Shown here one piece after another: positions 60,958 to 64,000 of a DNA stretch of 64,000 bases. Both the position numbers and the translations under genes were made by a program. Numbering within the stretch: position 1 is the first letter of the stretch; each line of letters opens with the position of its first letter. Source of the stretch: Caldilineaceae bacterium. Its GTDB lineage: Bacteria; Chloroflexota; Anaerolineae; Caldilineales; Caldilineaceae. The notes under the pieces were generated by a model. It did not search any database. It saw only the letters and a program-made list of their open reading frames with translations, and was not told the origin of the DNA. Location: contig JAHBVH010000046.1 of the NCBI GenBank assembly GCA_019637645.1, positions 1-64,000 on the forward strand. The letters are read 5' to 3'.

Positions 60958-61473
60958 ATGTCCCACCTAGAACCCTATCTCCAACGTAAAGCTGAGGTTT
61001 TGGCCCAGCGGCGTGAGCATTTTCGCGCCGAACCAAGCGCGGCGTTAGTCCGCTTGAAAGCAACCTCACAAGTCGCCGGAAACACCGGTGTTCGCCCGGT
61101 CAAGATGGGTGATTATATTGTCATTAGCGATTCCGCGCCTGGCCTTGCCGGTCATTCGCTCGGGCCGAGTTCACCGGAAATGTTGTTGGGTGCGCTGGCT
61201 AGTTGCTTGGTCCACACCTACTTGCTCCAAGCAACGCTGTTGGCGATTCCACTAGATCACATTGAAGTGGTGATTGAAGGCGCGTTGGATATGACCGGCG
61301 TAGTGGGTTTGCCAGCGCCGGGGCCGCTTCAATTAGAAGGATTGAGCTATACGCCGACGGTGACTTCATCGGCCAGTGCGGAAGAGATTGCGCAGTTGCA
61401 TGAGGCGGTCGAACAGACTTGTGCGGTGCTGAATACCTTGCGCAACCCGACACCAGTCGTGCGGAAGAGGTAA
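60958..61473 (+). CDS. OsmC-family peroxide reductase-like protein
   Basis: A 171-residue protein of the OsmC/Ohr superfamily, thiol-dependent reductases of organic hydroperoxides. Two cysteines are present in expected places: LASCLVHTYL and EQTCAVLNTLRNPTPV, the peroxidatic and resolving positions. The SPEMLLGALASC block is typical. AAAGGA precedes the ATG at 60958; the frame continues upstream into the dehydrogenase gene but is not family-like. It follows the dehydrogenase by 59 bases and may be part of the same operon. A strong terminator follows six bases after the stop. Confidence 0.88.
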   Translation: MSHLEPYLQRKAEVLAQRREHFRAEPSAALVRLKATSQVAGNTGVRPVKMGDYIVISDSAPGLAGHSLGPSSPEMLLGALASCLVHTYLLQATLLAIPLDHIEVVIEGALDMTGVVGLPAPGPLQLEGLSYTPTVTSSASAEEIAQLHEAVEQTCAVLNTLRNPTPVVRKR

Positions 61474-61478
61474 AATGT

Positions 61479-61533
61479 GCGCAAAAAAGAGCGTGTAGAG
61501 GTTGTTACGACCCATACACGCTCTTTTTTGCGC
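61479..61533. terminator. Long bidirectional terminator between osmC and the CapD-like gene
   Basis: GCGCAAAAAAGAGCGTGT (61479-61496) and its exact complement (61516-61533) form a stem of at least 18 bp. The A6/T6 tract inside each arm allows termination in both directions. It lies in the 82-base gap between convergent genes. Confidence 0.8.
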
Positions 61534-61555
61534 AAAAGAGGGGGATTCTGTCCGG

Positions 61556-63556
61556 TCAAATCGTTGCTGGTTGCAAAAGAACCGGCAGCGGCGGTTGGGC
61601 TTTCTGGGCGGGTGACGATGGAGCCGTGGCGGCGGGTGGCTGTGTCCAGGGTTTGTACTCAGGAGCCAGGGTTTGGAGGGCTTGCAGCAGGGCTGGTACC
61701 TCGTTCTGCTCGGCGTGGGCCACCAGCGTATCGATCAGGCTATCCAACTGAGCTGGCACTGAAGCACCCGCGTTGGCGGCCATGAGAATCTTTGCATGGC
61801 TGGTCGTACGGTACGCTTCGCCTGGCGTAAACATCTCTTCAAAAAGCTTCTCCCCCGGTCGCAACCCACTAAAGCAGATCTCAATGTCACGTCCCACGGT
61901 ATAGCCCGAAAGTTCAATCAGATCGCGGGCCAGATCCACAATCTTCACCGGCGCCCCCATATCTAACATAAAGACTTCGCCCCCCTTACCCAAGAGAAAC
62001 GCCTGAAGCACTAGTTGCACGGCTTCGGGAATGGTCATAAAATAGCGCACCATCTCGGGATCGGTGACCGTCACCGGTCCGCCAGCGGCAATCTGCCGTT
62101 TGAAGGTGTGGATCACACTGCCCCGGCTGCCCAACACATTGCCAAAGCGCACAATCTGGTAGTGCCCGCGGCCCTGCCGTGCCGCCTGCAAGACCAAAAG
62201 CTCAGCGACCCGTTTGCTGGCCCCCATCACATTGGTGGGATTCACCGCTTTGTCCGTCGAGATCATCACAAAACATTCAACCTGGCTACGCTGGGCCGCC
62301 TGCAACAAATTGCGTGTGCCCATGACATTGTTGGTAATGGCCTCCAGCGGATGGGCTTCCATCAAGGGCACATGTTTGTGAGCCGCGGCATGAAAAACAA
62401 TCTGCGGTTGATATTCGGTAAAGACCATCTGCATACGCTGGGCAAAGCGCAGATCAGCAATGATTGGCGTAATTTGGGTCGCGCTCGGATCACCCCCATC
62501 GGCCAGAAAACGTTGGAGTTCGCCCACAATCTCAAAGACCGAGTTTTCCCCATGGCCCAATACCAAGAGTTGGGCTGGCTGACAACGCAAGATCTGGCGA
62601 CATAGTTCGCTGCCAATCGAACCGCCACCGCCCGTCACCAAGACTCGCTTTCCGTGCAAGCGTTGCATCACTTGCGCCGTGTCAGTCCAGATTGGCTCCC
62701 GCCGCAAGAGATCTTCGATCTGCACATTACGCAAGCTATTAATGGTGACCACCCCGGTCAGCAGATCGTCCAACCCCGGCATGATCTGCGTCTCTACAGC
62801 CAGTTGGCGACAGAGTTCAACAATGGCACGGACGGCTGTGCCTGCGGCGGTGGGCATGGCAATGATCACGCGATCCACCGGCACTTGTCCCGTAAGGGAG
62901 GCCAACGTATCGCGACCACCGAGCACCGGTACCCCATGGATCTGCATCCCCCACTTGCTAGGATCGTCATCGATAAAGCCCAGTAGATTCAGTTGGAGTT
63001 GCCCATTGTTGCGAATTTCATGCGCGACTTTGGCCCCCGTGCCGCCCGCGCCAAAGATGACCACATTCTTGGCAACACTGTGCCGGGGTTTTACCATCCA
63101 GCGCATGCGCATATGCTCGGAAAAACGGACACTGGCACGAAAGCCACCGACCAAACAGAGCACCAACAACGTCTCAATAATCGGCACAGAGCGGGGCAAG
63201 TCAAACCACGGCAGCGTGAGCCGCGCCGCGAGAAAGCTCACGGTGATGAAAAAGAGGGCAATAAAGAGCGCGATCACCAGTTGTGCCATCTCGAGCGCGC
63301 TCGCATAGCGCCAAAAACGCCGATAAAGATTATAGCACGAAAAGACCGCTAACCGAATGAGTATGGCTAGCCCGGTGTAGAGTGCCAGACTCGCGGCAGC
63401 GGCCCGCAAAGCGACCAGATCATCAGTTCGTAAATAGAGCGCCAGCGACGGAGCCGTCGCAAAAACAGCCAGATCAAAGAGCAGAAAATGGCGGTTGCGC
63501 ACCAATAATAACCAATGAGCAAAGGGATATAAATAGGTTCGAGGGCTCTTGGGCAT
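61556..63556 (-). CDS. FlaA1/CapD/WbpM-type nucleoside-diphosphate-sugar epimerase/dehydratase
   Basis: A 666-residue membrane-bound enzyme that converts UDP-GlcNAc-type sugars to 4-keto-6-deoxy derivatives for surface polysaccharides. It has about four N-terminal membrane segments, a first Rossmann domain (NVVIFGAGGTGAKVAHEI), and a catalytic SDR domain with VLVTGGGGSIGSELCRQI, HAAAHKHVPLMEAHPLEAI and STDKAVNPTNVMGASKRVAELL, where the tyrosine is replaced by Met as in the WbpM/FlaA1 group. Near the end is FSGLRPGEKLFEEMF. It lies outside the main EPS island but may feed it, using GlmS-derived precursors. The start codon ATG is followed by a basic stretch before the first membrane helix. Confidence 0.93.
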   Translation of the reverse strand: MPKSPRTYLYPFAHWLLLVRNRHFLLFDLAVFATAPSLALYLRTDDLVALRAAAASLALYTGLAILIRLAVFSCYNLYRRFWRYASALEMAQLVIALFIALFFITVSFLAARLTLPWFDLPRSVPIIETLLVLCLVGGFRASVRFSEHMRMRWMVKPRHSVAKNVVIFGAGGTGAKVAHEIRNNGQLQLNLLGFIDDDPSKWGMQIHGVPVLGGRDTLASLTGQVPVDRVIIAMPTAAGTAVRAIVELCRQLAVETQIMPGLDDLLTGVVTINSLRNVQIEDLLRREPIWTDTAQVMQRLHGKRVLVTGGGGSIGSELCRQILRCQPAQLLVLGHGENSVFEIVGELQRFLADGGDPSATQITPIIADLRFAQRMQMVFTEYQPQIVFHAAAHKHVPLMEAHPLEAITNNVMGTRNLLQAAQRSQVECFVMISTDKAVNPTNVMGASKRVAELLVLQAARQGRGHYQIVRFGNVLGSRGSVIHTFKRQIAAGGPVTVTDPEMVRYFMTIPEAVQLVLQAFLLGKGGEVFMLDMGAPVKIVDLARDLIELSGYTVGRDIEICFSGLRPGEKLFEEMFTPGEAYRTTSHAKILMAANAGASVPAQLDSLIDTLVAHAEQNEVPALLQALQTLAPEYKPWTQPPAATAPSSPAQKAQPPLPVLLQPATI

Positions 63557-63828
63557 AATCTTTCCTTACTACCAAACTTGCATACGCGAATCACTTGGTC
63601 ATCCTTGTCAGGCAATCATGGCGTGGTACAACAGTCAAGGAGAATTTTGCCCTTGCGATGCACTGAATAACGGCGGCTGAGGCTACTTCACTATACCCTA
63701 CTTTCTATACTATTTTTCTTACACTTTCTTTGTGGTTTCTTAGGACTTCCTTAGCACAATATTTCCGTCAATCGCGGTCTTGACACGCATGTCCAGTCGC
63801 CAGTAGCCTTTCCTGCCCTATCTACCAG

Positions 63829-63837
63829 TGGTATACT
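63829..63837 (+). promoter_or_regulatory. Extended -10 promoter of the terminal oxidoreductase gene
   Basis: TGG followed by TATACT (63832-63837) fits an extended -10. The -35 region (TTTCCT at 63809) is weak. It lies about 110 bases ahead of the start codon at 63947. Confidence 0.5.
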
Positions 63838-63847
63838 ACCAATCTAT

Positions 63848-63890
63848 CAGTAGCCAACCTAGCCCAGTAGCCAACCCAGCCCAGTAGCCA
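63848..63890. repeat. Tandem 17-base repeat
   Basis: CAGTAGCCAACCTAGCC and CAGTAGCCAACCCAGCC are adjacent (63848-63864 and 63865-63881), followed by a partial third copy to 63890. It sits in the predicted leader of the downstream gene. Confidence 0.75.
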
Positions 63891-63946
63891 TCGTGTGTCT
63901 GGTCGCTGCCGAGCTACTTAATGAACCGCAAGAAAGGGTTTTTCCC

Positions 63947-64000
63947 ATGGAAATTGCTATTATGCTTGAAGGCCAACATGGCCTGACTTGGCCGCGCTGG
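63947..64000 (+). CDS. LLM-class flavin-dependent oxidoreductase (5' fragment)
   Basis: The first 18 codons of a gene cut off by the window edge. The residues MEIAIMLEGQHGLTWPRW match the N-terminus of LLM-class (luciferase-like, F420 or FMN) oxidoreductases of actinobacteria and chloroflexi, where the I-M-x-E-G-Q-x-G-L-T-W block is typical. AAGAAAGGG lies ten bases upstream. The fragment is too short for a more exact assignment. Confidence 0.6.
   Translation, partial: MEIAIMLEGQHGLTWPRW

Larger units (their letters stand above)
63557..63946. other. Intergenic stretch between divergent genes
   Basis: These 390 bases separate the minus-strand CapD-like gene from a plus-strand oxidoreductase gene. 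The middle is AT-rich and should contain the promoters. It also holds an extended -10 promoter (63829-63837) and a short tandem repeat (63848-63890). No gene is evident. Confidence 0.5.

Noticed and set aside
1..64000. tRNA, rRNA, CRISPR arrays and insertion-sequence transposases
   Set aside because: No T-loop-like GTTCRANNC context with a clover-leaf, no regularly spaced direct repeats with spacers, and no transposase-like protein were seen.

Overview
The window looks like a chromosome segment of a free-living bacterium, most likely a member of the Chloroflexota (Caldilineae/Anaerolineae-like). This is inferred from the mix of families: a Tat-exported sugar-binding lipoprotein, a chloroflexi-style mannonate dehydratase, LLM-class and DUF1304 proteins, a very large exopolysaccharide (EPS) island and many intergenic palindromes. 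Base composition is moderately GC-rich and even. I saw no rRNA, tRNA, CRISPR array, prophage or transposase gene.

Layout. 0.1-10.8 kb holds accessory metabolism and housekeeping: a sugar ABC binding protein, a fatty-acid desaturase, rsmI and uvrA (minus strand), a long-chain flavodoxin, a DUF1304 membrane protein, mannonate dehydratase with a near-perfect sigma70 promoter, and a sigma factor fused to a nucleotidyltransferase. 10.8-12.2 kb is a hairpin-rich stretch without a convincing gene, but with a good promoter. 12.8-49.4 kb is an EPS island of about 37 kb. It carries two Wzz-like chain-length proteins, a Wzx flippase, a Wzy-like polymerase/ligase, a polyprenyl-phosphate sugar transferase, WecG/GT26, three GT4 and three GT2 glycosyltransferases, three hexapeptide acyltransferases, a branched/deoxy-sugar module (C-methyltransferase, SDR, RfbC, aminopeptidase-like protein, RfbF, LmbE), a GH44 glycosidase and two other exported proteins. 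A minus-strand hisB-isomerase pair sits inside it at 20.3-21.9 kb. 49.4-56.1 kb has a PhnZ-like HD oxygenase, hisC, moxR, DUF2877, a lipoprotein and glmS. 57.2-61.5 kb has sixA, rpiA, a SelA-like PLP enzyme with an opine-dehydrogenase-like partner, and osmC. A FlaA1/CapD-type epimerase/dehydratase follows on the minus strand, and the window ends in the first 18 codons of an LLM-class oxidoreductase.

The most interesting part is the regulatory layer of the EPS island. A SpoIIE/RsbU-type phosphatase (17.4 kb), a STAS anti-anti-sigma protein and an RsbW-like kinase (48.4-49.4 kb) form a partner-switching set. The island's WecG/TagA glycosyltransferase is itself fused to a STAS domain, which suggests direct partner-switch control of a biosynthetic enzyme. 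Several island proteins look like pseudoenzymes: a CpsD/BY-kinase-like protein without the Walker A lysine, and two paralogous sugar-nucleotidyltransferase/beta-helix proteins that lack the catalytic lysine. The larger of those carries a phosphoglycosyltransferase domain whose Asp-Glu dyad is replaced by His-Arg, and the smaller stops at that very point. The two ends of the island look duplicated (Wzz, GT4 and nucleotidyltransferase-like genes each occur twice). Gene ends across the window are marked by long palindromes with a shared core, several next to a second conserved GCGTTACGC module.
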